In this document: in pieces, positions 12,164-23,363 of the stretch
Layout of the letters: each line of letters starts with the position of its first letter
Numbering within the stretch: position 1 is the stretch's first letter
Source of the DNA: Coix lacryma-jobi var. lacryma-jobi
Lineage: Eukaryota; Streptophyta; Magnoliopsida; Poales; Poaceae
Assembly (NCBI GenBank): GCA_009763385.1
Contig: CM019826.1
Coordinates: 93,976,848 to 94,040,847, forward strand
Direction of reading: 5' to 3'
Length of the DNA: 64,000 bases
Notes under the pieces: model-generated
Database searches by the model: none
Told to the model about the DNA's origin: nothing
The model's input: only the letters and a program-made list of their open reading frames with translations
Program-made: the position numbers and the translations under genes

Positions 12164-12346
12164 TCGGTGGCAGTTTCGTCACCCATGCACTATCAGCGCT
12201 AGCCAACACCGCCACCCGCGCTTCCGGCTCAAGCCCAACCCCAGGGGCAGCAAGCACAACCCAGTTACCAGCAGGGGCAGGAGATAGAAAACGAAACTAA
12301 CGCAATCAACAACATCCTCCCGTCAAGAGGCCACATTTTCGCCATC

Positions 12347-12706
12347 ATGGGCGGATCCAACCTTGAGCACGAAAGTAAAAGGGCGAGAAAGGACTATCAT
12401 CGAACAGTCCAGACGGTATCACCAAGGCTTCCGCTGAACAGGCCAGCTTGGTCACTAGCGCTGATATGTTTCGATGAGTCAGATTTCAATGTTCGTGACT
12501 TTCCGCATTACGACGCTTTCGTCGCCATGGCCAACGTGGCCGGTTTCACCTTGCATAACATCTTGATTGACACCGGAAGCTCAGCAGACATTTTATTCAT
12601 CAAGGCTTTCAAAGCGATGGTAATGGACAGGCACAGTTTGGACCCCGCTGGCAATTCCTTGTACGGATTTGTGGGAAGAAAGATCGACGCTATCGGTAAG
12701 AAATAA
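12347..12706 (+). pseudogene. Element B aspartic protease segment
   Basis: The active-site motif LIDTGSSADILF is intact near 12565-12600, preceded by a conserved RDFPHYDAFV stretch. A retropepsin of this type cleaves the Gag-Pol polyprotein. The frame ends at a TAA (12704-12706) before the RT. Confidence 0.75.
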
Positions 12707-12748
12707 ATCCCGGTATCTTTCGGCGAGGAAGAGAGAGTACACATCGAG

Positions 12749-14220
12749 ATGGTGACGTTCGATATAGTGAACATGGACTACCCATACATAGCCATTTTCA
12801 GCAGAGGTTTCACAAACAAGTTCAATGTAATAATCAAGCAAAGCTACTTGTGTATGAAAATTCCATCACCTTTTGGCATCATTACTGTGCACGGAGATCA
12901 GCAAGCATCCAGGAGAATCGAAGGTAGGCCGACCCCAGGCTACAGTCTCATAAACGAGGTGGTGAAAAATGACAAAACGCAAGCAACCGTCGAAGTGCAC
13001 GCCACCGTTAGCTCGACCGAATATAAGGCCGGGGCAGCCGAAGAAACAGTGAGAATCCCACTTGCACCTTCAAGGCCCGAAAGAACTGTGCACATCGGGA
13101 CAAGCATGCCGGAACAAGAAAGGAACACTCTAGCATCCTTTCTCGCGAACAACGATGACATTTTCACTTGGTCAGCAAACGACTTGCAAGGCGTTAGCAG
13201 AGATCTCGCCCAACATAGTTTGAACGTCGCAAGCGGTGCTAAGCCCAGAAAGCAAAAACTGAGAAAGATGTCAAACGAAAGGGCAGATGCGGCGAAAGCC
13301 GAAGTGCAGAGATTACTCGATGCGGGAGTAATCCGACCAGTCCAGTACCCCGAATGGCTGGCGAACGTTGTCTTGGTGAAAAAGAAGAATGGGAAGTGGC
13401 GAATGTGCGTCGATTTCATCGACCTCAACAAATGCTGCCCGAAGGATCCGTATCCTTTGCCTCGTATCGATAAGCTCGTCGACATTGCAGCCGGTTGTGA
13501 AATAATGAGTTTGCTAGATTGTTTTTCAGGTTATCACCAGATATGGCTCCATCCCGACGATGAGGAGAAAACCAGTTTTATCACCCCAACAGGCACATAT
13601 TGCTATCGGCGGATGCCGGAAGGGCTGCGGAACGCGGGCCCAACTTTCTCGCGGATGACCGACAAGGTTTTCGAAAGCCAGAAGCAGAAGAAGAATTGTT
13701 GGCTTATGTTGACGATATATTGGTCAAAAGTGACAGACAGGAAGATCATCAAGCAGACTTACTTGAGATGTTCGGCAACCTCCGCAAAAGCGGCTTGAAG
13801 CTCAACCCTGACAAGTGTATTTTCGGCATCAAGAAAGACAAGGTCCTTGGTTGCCTGGTGTCGCCAAGGGGAATTGAAGCTAATCCCGATAAAATAACGA
13901 CGATCATCAACATGCAACCGCCCTCGAACCGAAAGCAAGTGCAAAAGTTGACAGGAAGGCTGGCTTCTTTGAACAGATTCATCGCTAGGTCCACCGAAAA
14001 AAGGCTGCCTTTCTTCAGAACTCTGCGTAGCTCCGACCCTTTCGATTGGGGGGAAGAACAGCGGCAGGCTTTCCAGCAGCTAAAGGAGTACCTGACAAGG
14101 CTAACCACGTTATCCAAACCGTCGCTGGAAGCGATGCTCTTGTTGTATCTCACATCATCTCACACCACCGTAAGCGCACTATTGGTGGAAGAGAAGGAAC
14201 ACGAAAACAAGATGACGTAG
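12749..14220 (+). pseudogene. Element B reverse transcriptase, frameshifted
   Basis: The first open piece (12749-13798) holds the RT fingers and palm: VLVKKKNGKWRMCVDF, DPYPLPRIDKLVD and LLDCFSGYHQI. The frame is lost near 13640. The remainder is in 13600-14220 and includes the catalytic AYVDDILVKS near 13698 and the connection region (LTGRLASLNRFIAR). A TAG ends this piece at 14218-14220. The frameshift lies just before the YVDD motif. Confidence 0.85.
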
Positions 14221-15150
14221 TTCCCGATCTACTTCGTCTCCGAGGCCCTGTCGGGAGCAAAGCTGAACTATTCAGAGCTGGAGAAGATAGCATATACGGT
14301 GGTAATGGCTTCTAGGAAGCTAAAGCATTACTTTCAATCTCACCATATCATAGTCCTATAGGCTCAACCATTGGAAGCTCTGTTCCACAACAACGAAGCT
14401 ATCAGTCGAATTGGCAAGTGGGCGGCGGAGCTAAACGAATACGTGATCGATTTCCAACACCGGTCTGCAATCAAGTCGCAGGCGTTGGCGGATTTCATAG
14501 CAGACAGGACTCCCGCGGCTTTCGACACAACTCTTGAATTCGAGGAGCCCGTATGGACAGTAAATTGTGATGGCGCTTGGGGATTGGCTGGAGTCAGAAT
14601 TTCGGCGATCTTAACCACGCCAAGAGGACCAAAGGTTAGATTTGCCGCAAGGCTATAATTCCTCACAACCAACAACACCGCCGAATATGAAGCCGTGCTG
14701 CTGGGATTACGAAAGCTCCAAGCAGTCGAAGCGAGAAGATGCATAGTCAAGTCAGATTCCCAAGTCGTCATTGGCCACGCGGAAAAGGATTTCACAGCAA
14801 GAGAACCAGAGCTAGCCAAGTATCTGGCAGCAATCAGAAGAATGGAGAAGTATTTCGCAGGTTTCACTTTATGCCACATTCCAAGAGCCGAAAACACAGA
14901 GGCAGACAAACTGGCCAAAGCCGCAACACAAAATCTGCCATTACCACCAGACGTGTTCTACCAAGTCCTTTTGGCCAAAGCTGTGAAAGAAGAGGAAGAT
15001 CACCCAAGTTCGGTGCACGTTATCGCCAGTGATGACTGGAGGTCGCAGATATCCACTTACTTAGCCAGAACATACGATCCGGAGTCTAGAAATGACGCCA
15101 AAAGGATGGCCAGCAGAGCGAAAGGTTACTAAATCATCGGTGAACAGCTA
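14221..15150 (+). pseudogene. Element B RNase H plus archaeal-type RNase H
   Basis: The first RNase H is decayed (14221-14530; ends with FQHRSAIKSQALADFIADR near 14450). A second RNase H follows, with CDGAWG near 14567, NNTAEYEAVL near 14670, KSDSQVVIGH near 14750 and an ENTEADKLA motif near 14890. This dual arrangement is characteristic of the Tat lineage. Stops interrupt near 14345, 14656 and 15130. Confidence 0.75.
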
Positions 15151-16245
15151 TTCAAGAATGGGATAGCAGCCCCCTTCTGAAATGCATAAGGAGGCGTGAG
15201 GGCATTCAGCTACTCGAAGAAATGCACGTCGGAATGTGCGGAGCGCACAGAGGGCCTCACGAGATAGCGCACAGTGCAATGAGGCAGGGATTCTACTGGC
15301 CTTTCGCCGCATCAGACGCCAGAGAGCTGGTCAAACGTTGCAAAGGCTGCCAGATGTTCGCCAGAAACCAGAAAGTCCCAGCAAACGAAACAACGCCGAT
15401 AGTGCCAACTTGGCCCTTTCAGAGATGGGGCATTGACATAGTAGGTCCGCTACCAGCAGCTCCGGACAACCTGCGCTTTGCAGTGGTCGCTCTCGAGTAT
15501 TTCACCAAGTGGGTGGAAGCAAAGGCTCTCGCAAGCATAACTTCATCCTCTTTAACCAAATTCATCTGGTAGAGGATAGTCTGTCGTTTCGGCGTTCCCT
15601 CCTTCATCACTTGCGACAACGGGAAGCAGTTCGACTGTGCCGAATTCAATAGTTTCTGCGATGAACTCAGCATCAAGCTTAATTTCGCCTCAGTAAACTA
15701 CCCGCAAGCAAACGGGGCCGTCGAGAGAGCGAACAGCCTAATCTTTTCGGCAATATCAAAAACCTTGTACGACTCGCCGAAAGGCAAGTGGGCCAACACC
15801 CTAACAACAGCTGTATGGGGACATAATATCTCACGATCTAGAGCTACCGGCTTCACTCCGTTCCGATTGCTTTACGGCGAGGAAGCAGTCACCCCGGAAG
15901 AGGTAAAACTAGGTTCATTCCGGACCGAAATGGCTCCAGTAACTGAGGAGCAAAGGCACCTCAAACTTGATACCATCGAAGAGGTAAGGTTGCAAGCTGC
16001 AGACAATCTCGAAAAATACCTCGCCGAAATGAAGCACCACAGGGACAAGACCATAGTCTGAAAAGACATCACGCCTGGAGACATGGTCACCATTCGGCAG
16101 CCGGAAAAGCAAGATAAGCTGTAGTCGCAATGGCAGGGCCCTTTCATTGTGGCAAGCATGGCGACACCGGGTGTATTCTGGCTGCTGAACGACAAGGGCG
16201 AAGAATCAGCCCACACATGGAACACAAGCAACTTGCGCTGTTTTT
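15151..16245 (+). pseudogene. Element B integrase, interrupted
   Basis: The N-terminal zinc-binding motif is visible (HVGMCGAHRGPHEIAH, then CKGCQMFA; 15222-15365). The core shows DIVGPL near 15435, TCDNGKQFD near 15613 and NGAVERANSL near 15712, so the D, D, E positions remain. Stops lie at 15570-15572 and 16059-16061. The C-terminal strands end near 16250 with SNLRCFYP followed by TAG. I see no chromodomain, as expected for Tat. Confidence 0.8.
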
Positions 16246-16560
16246 ACCCATAGCCTATCTTCTCAAACTTCGATGTAAGTTTTTCCTTGTTTTTTGCTTT
16301 CACCTTTTTGTAATCAAAATGGACTGCACTCTTTTTCCTCATCGGGGAAGCCCTTCATCGGGGTGCGAGGTTTTTTTAACGAGGCAGCCGAATGTAACCG
16401 CTACATTACGAAACTACTCGTAATTCCCCAAAAATATTATGCGGCACGCCAAAGGACGAAATCAACCGAAAATAAGGTTGAGACATTCGTCATTCTGATG
16501 TGATGAACGAGAATGTTGGTTGGGTGGACGAAAGAGATCCTCCGCATCCACTGACAATCT
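16246..16560. other. Spacer after B pol
   Basis: Non-coding sequence lies between the integrase stop and the first tandem array. I see no conserved element in it. Confidence 0.4.
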
Positions 16561-17330
16561 CGAAAGCCTGCGGGCAATATAAAACCGACCCTCCGACAAA
16601 ACGAGAGGGCGGAACAAAAGCCTGTGGGCTATACAAAAACCGACCCTCCGATAAAACGAGAGGGCAGGACGAAAGCCTACGGGCTATACAAAAACCGACC
16701 CTCCGATAAAACGAGAGGGCGGGACGAAAGCCTGCGGGCTATACAAAAACCGACCCTCCGACAAAACGAGAGGGCGGAATGAAAGCCTGCGGGCAATGCA
16801 AAAACCGACCCTCTAACAAAACGAGAGGGTGGAACGAAAGCCTACGGGCTATGCAAAAACCGACCCTCCGACAAAACGAGAGGGCGGGACAAAAGCCTGT
16901 GGGCTATACAAAAACCGACCCTCCGATAAAACGAGAGGGCGGGACGAAAGCCTGCGGGCGATACAAAAACCGACCCTCCGACAAAACAAGAGGGCGGAAT
17001 GAAAAGCCTGCGGGCAATGCAAAAACCGACCCTCCGACAAAACGAGAGGGCGGAATGAAAGCCTGCGGGCAATGCAAAAACTGACCCTCCGACAAAACAA
17101 GAGGGCGGAACGAAAGCCTGCGGGCTATGCAAAAACCGACCCTCCGATAAAACGAGAGGGTGGGACAAAAGCCTGCGGGCTATACAAAAACCGACCCTCC
17201 GACAAAACGAGAGGGCGGAACGAAAGCCTGCGGGCTATACAAAAACCGACCCTCCGATGAAACGAGAGGGCGGAACGAAAGCCTACGGGCAATACAAAAC
17301 CGACCCCCCTGCAAAAGGGGAGAGCGGTAG
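16561..17330. repeat. 55-bp tandem array, about 14 units (element B 3' region)
   Basis: Units begin CGAAAGCCTGCGGGC and are spaced 55 bp apart (for example 16615, 16670, 16725). Each holds a potential hairpin, ACCCTCCGACAAAACGAGAGGG. Tandem arrays in the 3' region are a known property of Tat elements and can seed satellites. The ORFs on both strands are repeat artefacts. Confidence 0.9.
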
Positions 17331-17876
17331 CAGAGGCCAAGCAGAGCAGCCCTCGTGGGGCGACAAGAAGGACAGCTGGTAGGCATCAGTAGCTGCAAAA
17401 GCACAAATGCCATTTTAACTTTTCACGTACCAAACGCTCACAAGTACAGCCAAGGGAGTAAATGCAGTCCTCCCACAGCAGGGGCGAGGCGATATAAATA
17501 GACACCAAGGAGCAAGCCTCTCCAACCATTAAAAGCCAAAAAACATTTTCAAATGTAAACCCTGAAAAGCCCACCCAAGATGCATAATGCGAATAGGAAG
17601 CATCAGGAACCAAGGTTTCCCTTTGATGATTGTGTCATCGATAACGCATTCAGATAGCGCCACCAATCCAGTAACTTTAGGCGAAAGCACCATCAAGCAG
17701 CATGCCCATCTCAAACCGCACCCATAACGTGAGCAAAAGCAAGCACGCTGCTAGATAACAACGAGAGCAATATCACGGGCATGACCAGCTGCAACCTTTC
17801 TGATTCAAATTGTAAAGTTACTTTCATTAACCAGTTTTCAAGTGCAGCAAACCAACAGCAAAGGTTCCTGCAACGT
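17331..17876. other. Unique spacer between the two arrays
   Basis: About 545 bp with no coding signal or repeat that I can identify. Confidence 0.4.
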
Positions 17877-19330
17877 ATCGGCCGAGGGGCTCACAACGAA
17901 AGCGCCCTCGCACGAAAACTACCGCCCCTCGTCTAATTGTGTGGGGGCGGGCACGTCTTTACTATCGGCCAAGGGGCTCTCAACGAAAGCTCCCTCGCGC
18001 GAAAGCAACCGCCCCTCTTTTAAGCGTGTGGGGGTGGGCGCATCTTTACTATCGACCGAGGGGCTCGCAACGAAAGCTCCCTCGCGCAAAAGCTACCGCC
18101 CCTCGTCTAAGTGTGTGGGGGCGGGCGCGTCTTTACTATCGGCCGAGGGGATCGCAACGAAAGCGCCCTCGCACGAAAGCTACCGCCCCTCGTCCAAGTG
18201 TGTGGGGGCGGGCGCGTCTTTACTATCGGCCGAGGGGCTCGCAACGAAAGCTACCTCGCGCGAAAGCTACCGCCCCTCGTCTAAGTGTGTGAGGGCGGGC
18301 GCGTCTTTATTATCGGCCGAGGGGCCCGCAACGAAAGCGCCCTCGCGCGAAAGCTACCGCCCCTCATCTAAGTGTGTGGGGGCGCGCACGTCTTTACTAT
18401 CGGCCGAGGGGCTCGCAACGAAAGCGCCCTCGTGCGAAAGCTACCGCCCCTCGTCCAAGTGTGTGGGGGCGGGCGCGTCTTTACTATCGGCCGAGGGGCT
18501 TGCAACGATAGCTCCCTCGCGCGAAAGCTACCGCCCCTCGTCTATGTGTGTTGGGCGGGCGCGTCTTTATTATCGGCCAAGGGGCCCGCAACGAAAGTGC
18601 CCTCACGCGAAAGCTACCGCCCCTCGTCTAAGTGTGTGGGGGCAGGCGCGTCCTTACTATCGGCTGAGGGGCTCGCAACGAAAGCGCCCTCGCGCAAAAG
18701 CTATCGCCCCTCGTCTAAGTGTGTGGTGGCGGGCGCGTCTTTACTATCGGCCGAGGGGCTCGCAATGAAAGCTCCCTCACGCGAAAGCTACCGCCCCCTT
18801 GTCTAAGTGTGTGGGGGCGGGCACGTCTTTACTATTGGCTGAGGAGCTCGCAACGAAAGCTCCCTCGCGCAAAAGCTACCGCCCTTCGTCTAAGTGTGTG
18901 GGGGCGGGCGCATCCTTACTATCGGCCGAGGGGCTCACAACGAAAGCGCCCTCGCACAAAAGCTACCGGCCCTCGTCTAAGTGTGTGGGGGCGGGCGCGT
19001 CTTTATTATCGGCCGAGGGGCTCGCAACGAAAGCTCCCTCGCACGAAAGCTACCGCCCCTCGTCTAAGTGTGTGGGGGCGGGCGCGTCTTTACTATCGGC
19101 CGAGGGGCTCGCAACGAAAGCTCCCTCACGCGAAAGCTACCGCCCCTCGTCTAAGTGTGTGGGGGCGGGCGCGTCTTTACTATCGGCCGAGGGGCTCGCA
19201 ACGAAAGCGCCCTCGCGCGAAAGCTACCGCCCCTCGTCCAAGTGTGTGGGGGCGGGCGCATCCTTACTATCGGCCGAGGTGTGGGGGCGGGCACGTCTTC
19301 ATTTTTGGCCGAGGGGCTCACAGCCGTAAT
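17877..19330. repeat. 87-bp tandem array, about 17 units (element B 3' region)
   Basis: The GTGTGGGGGCGGGC block recurs every 87 bp (17939, 18026, 18113 and onward), with TATCGGCCGAGGGGCTCGCA and CTCGCGCGAAAGCTACCGC in each unit. Units differ mainly by CG-to-TG/CA changes. The last unit is internally shortened near 19279. Because 87 is divisible by three, several frames stay open (up to 308 codons of a 29-residue repeat). I regard these as non-genic. Confidence 0.9.
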
Positions 19331-19496
19331 AACCTTCGCGCGAAAACTAGACGAACGTAAGAACAAGGTTCGCATTTTCAAAAATATACGTATATGTATA
19401 TATAACAATGACAACACCAAAAGACAAAGTCACAGTAACCCGTTTCTTTACATTCAATCTTTAAGCAAATTCATACAGTATATTCAAGCTCGCTAA

Positions 19497-20318
19497 CTAC
19501 TCCAGCGAGCGAAGCAAAATGCTATATCGCCGTGCATCCAGCGAAAGCACAGCGTCTTCGGGCTTCAACTTAACAAACGGCGAGCCCTCGAAGCTTGGCG
19601 GCGCACGCAAAGCCTCGCGCCTTTTCCGCCTCGCCTCGAGTTCGCGTCGGTCAAAGTTCTCGTAAAAAGCACACAAATGCTCCTCCGTGCGCTTAAGTTT
19701 TCTAGCACGCTTATTCATATAAGACGAAAGCGATACCGTCAGAAACCTAGAGAGAAAGCTCCGCCACAAGTCACCTCCAACAAATAGATCGCCAGATCTA
19801 ATCATTAGCGGGCAAATGTCGAGAACCTCTGGCGTTCCCGCATCCGCATCCTGTTCAATACAGCATCCCATTTTATGTTCAAAATCACGCGCAGCAACAA
19901 GTCTGGCGAATACAACCGACACATGAAAAACAAGCCCTATTCATTCATCTACCGCATCGAGGGGAGTTTTCGCGTCACGGGAAGCAGCAGCAGCCGAGCT
20001 TTCGGGGGCCTCCTCATCCGGCTGGGGCGGGCTCGCTTCATCTTCCGGCTCGGCTTCACGCACTCGCCTCTCGGAGATGAAGTCCGAAAACACCTTTCGG
20101 ATGTGCGCTTTCTCCTCAGGAGTCTGCATCAAGAGCAATAGCTCAGAAGAGGCATCACGCCACAAAAATAAAAAAAAGGAGACAAGGATAAAACGAAAGC
20201 ACAAGCAATTGTCTCAATGTACCTTCCTGCGGCCCATGGCGGATTGCATGAGCGACATGTCGTTCCCACCAGCTAGCCAGAATTCGTTAAAGAATTTCTT
20301 GCCTAGGATCTTCACCGC
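19497..20318 (-). pseudogene. B antisense gene: end of exon 3, exons 4 and 5
   Basis: The 3' part of exon 3 (20318-20223) ends at AGGAAG|GTACAT. Exon 4 (20123-19953) follows an acceptor GATGCAG and contains TPEEKAHIRKVFSDFISERR and an acidic P/E-rich stretch. A donor GATGCG|GTAGAT and an acceptor TTGAACAG|GATGCG define exon 5 (19850-19497), which is basic near its end (NKRARKLKRTEEH, then RRKRRE) and stops at 19497-19499. If the last intron is retained, translation would stop at 19941. Confidence 0.6.
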
Positions 20319-21899
20319 TGTTAACACCAGATTTTCGCACGCACGAGGATATGACAAGTGGGCCCGACCAGCAGTGAGGAAAGGGTTCGGCAAACGATCA
20401 GGCGACTATTTGATCCTCAGGGTTTCGGTGAATGCCCGTGCGGTCGGCTATTTTGCAAAGCGGTGGCTCCATTCGGGAAATAGATGTAGCAAATAAAGCC
20501 GGCTTGCACGAGAAGACACGTGACGATGAAAGGCGCCGAGAAGAATAGGAATAGGATCTGTATCTTTCCAAATATCATTATGTAAGTCGTAATCGTCTAG
20601 GACTCATGTTTCGTCCAGGGTATAAGTATAAGCCCTCGACCATTGTAAAACTGTTCACAACCATATCAATACAAACCGGCTTCGTGCCATCTTTGAGTCC
20701 TTAGTCGTGTCGTCGAGTTCTTCGAGAGGAATCATCGATCCGTCGACCTCCGTAAGTACCGGCAACCTTGCTATCATGTCTAGTATCATGCGGTGGATTT
20801 AGATATGATGCAAGTAGTCTCGTTCGTTAAGCTTAGTATCGTGCAGCGGATTTAAGCTTATGACGGGAGGTTTTTGCTTATGCCTTGTATCGTGCGGCGG
20901 ATTAAGTCATGGGTAAAAATAGTTATTGGCTTTATTAGATTTGGCAGATCTAATAGATTCATTAAGTTATCATGTGTTATGTGTTTTATTATTTAATTCT
21001 TGTAACACTCTTTTGCCCAATCTAGATTGATCTTTGTTCGGCCCTGTTTCATAAGTTTGCTTGTGTTTTTTTCGCTAATTATAAGATCATGATGGCCGAA
21101 TCAACATCCAATCTAGATTGTTACATGTTGCGGGTTCATGCATGTTAGTTACGATTAGACTTTGATAAGACTAGGTATCGTGCGGCAGATGCACGTTTTT
21201 AGATTTGTCCGATCGTGCTTGCTTGTTTGTTCCTTCCTCATGGACCCCAACTCGGCTAATTTGCCGATCTTGGTTAAGCTTACACGAGTAATGAGCTTTA
21301 TAGATCTGTTTAAATACATACATGCTTTTAGCTTGTTATAAGTAGATTGTATCATGTGGTGGATTAATCTAATTATAAGAAGTGGTGTAGACTTATGGCA
21401 AGGGGTATCATGCGGTGGATTAGCTTCGCTTGAGTTTATGCTTGACGGATTTATGAAGGCTACACGTGCGGCAGACTAGTCAGATTAATCTATGCATCTG
21501 TTGTTTAAATAGATTTATATTTGTAAGTAACCTGTTTAGAATGTTTTAATGACACCTTTTATCTATGCAAGCATGTCTCCCTTTACATGTGCATTCGGCA
21601 GTTGATATGCTTTACATGCTCTGTTTTCATACTAGCTGAATGACTCTATAAAACATGCTCTGACAGACAGCTTCTATAGCTGTGTGCCGTCATGATTGGC
21701 TTTCAAAGCCGTACATATGGAACTGTCTGGTCTCACCTGACATGTTCCATTGGTATTCTCACAGTTTTATCCCTTGTTGGTTTTCAGGTCAAACCGACTG
21801 GCACGTCTCCGGATTCAACACACTCCGGGCACCCGATTGAAGCCAGCTTTTTTTCGGCTTGCTGTGTGTGAGGCGCGGCGAACCAATTTTGCGCCAACA
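20319..21899 (+). repeat. Element F 5' LTR
   Basis: Starts TGTTAACACCAG and ends GCGCCAACA. A TATA-like TATAAGTATAAG lies at 20621-20632. The segment around 20770-21480 contains repeated phrases of the type TATCGTGCGGCGGATT/TATCATGCGGTGGATT (at least eight). It pairs with 36218-37798. Confidence 0.85.
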
Positions 21900-21906
21900 C
21901 ACTTTT

Positions 21907-21924
21907 TGGCACGCCCGGTGGGAC
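21907..21924 (+). other. Element F primer-binding site
   Basis: TGGCACGCCCGGTGGGAC lies seven bases after the LTR end and is similar to the Tat-type sites of elements A and B. Confidence 0.7.
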
Positions 21925-23363
21925 AACTTTGTTTCAAGATGCCTGAGATCAGTGACGATCAGGTTCTGGATGTTACCATGGATGATTTGTCGCCAGAGTT
22001 GAAAGGTTTAGTACAACAGACTTGTGATGAACTTCAGAGCAAATGCCTGATGACCTTTTCCAAGAACAAGAGCGCCAAAGTCTTCCAGAAGCAACCATTC
22101 CCGAGGATTCTTCCTCATCACCAACCCGAGCCATCCGACGGCACTAAAGAGGAAGCTATTCAGAAAATGACTGGGATAATGTACAAAGTTGTATTAGAGG
22201 CCATGACCAATCATCAGTCGGCTTTCTTGAATACTTTTCGTGCTGTCATGGTTAGTACTTTCGGTCCAGCGATGGATAAATGCTTTGAAGAAGCCGCTGG
22301 TCCGATGCAGGGGCCACTGTTGTTCCTAGTACCTTAACGTCGAAGGATTGCCGAAGATGGCGGAGCTGGCACAAGCACAGGTGGGATAGTTTCTCATGAG
22401 ATGCAACAACCTCCCCAAACTTATGGCCAACTCACGTTCGGCACAACAGGGAAGGTCCCGCAATCTGCTTCCAGAGTGTCTCCTGCAGCGAATAGGATAC
22501 AAAGGAATATGTTTGGAGATGGGTATCAGGAGTTCGTTGATTATAGCGCAATTAATGCTCTTCCAAATCCAGGCTACAAGAGTTCAGTAGGACTACAAAC
22601 TGGGGGGCAAGCACAAGCAGCTCCTGATTCGAGTGTTGACCTCATCATGCATAGGATGGCTGATATGATACAAAATCAATTCGGCCTAAAGCCAAAGAAT
22701 CAGTCATACACTTACAAGTCTCCTTGCCCAGAGTGGTACAACTGAGTAGCACTTCCTCCAAGGGTAAAACCTCCTACTGATTTCACCAAGTTTTCGGGTC
22801 AGGATGATGCTAGCACCATAGAACACATCAGCCGATACTTGATGCAACTTGGAGAGGCATCTACCGATGAAGCTTGGAGGATTCGGTACTTCCCGTTGTC
22901 ATTGACAGGACCAGCCTTCTCGTGGTTCGCTTCTCTGCCAGCAAATTCTATCAATACATGGGCAGAGCCAGAACCGAAATTCCACTCGTATTTCTTTACG
23001 GGAACCAGTGAGAAGAAGTTGGTCGATCTCATGAGTCTAAGGATGAAACCTGGCGAGACACCTCAAGAATATCTGTGCAGGTTCAGGGAGACCAAAAATC
23101 TTTGCTATTCCTTGAATATACCAGATGATCAAATACCGGGGATAGCCATAACTGGCATGTTGCCGAGTATCAAGAAGAAACTATTCGACATGGATTTTGA
23201 TGACCTCGGGCAGTTATCACAACGGTTAGTAATGATGAGTAGTCAAGCCTAGAGGTTCAGAAGGAATAATCAGTTCCAGAAGGGTGACGTGGCCGCCGAG
23301 ATGTATCAGGCTTTCATAGAAGAAGCAGCTGAATATAATGATGAAGATGAAGTGGCTGCGGCC

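Noticed and set aside
16561..19330. Tandem arrays resembling a CRISPR array
   Set aside because: Units are contiguous and nearly identical along their full length, with no unique spacers, and lie in a plant retrotransposon.
17842..19360. Long ORFs (up to 308 codons) over the 87-bp array
   Set aside because: They exist because the period is a multiple of three. The same array is open in several frames, so they are repeat artefacts, not genes.
19497..19922. Separate 142-codon gene downstream of B's antisense gene
   Set aside because: An acceptor at 19852-19851 and a donor at 19952-19951 make it better explained as the last exon of the antisense gene.
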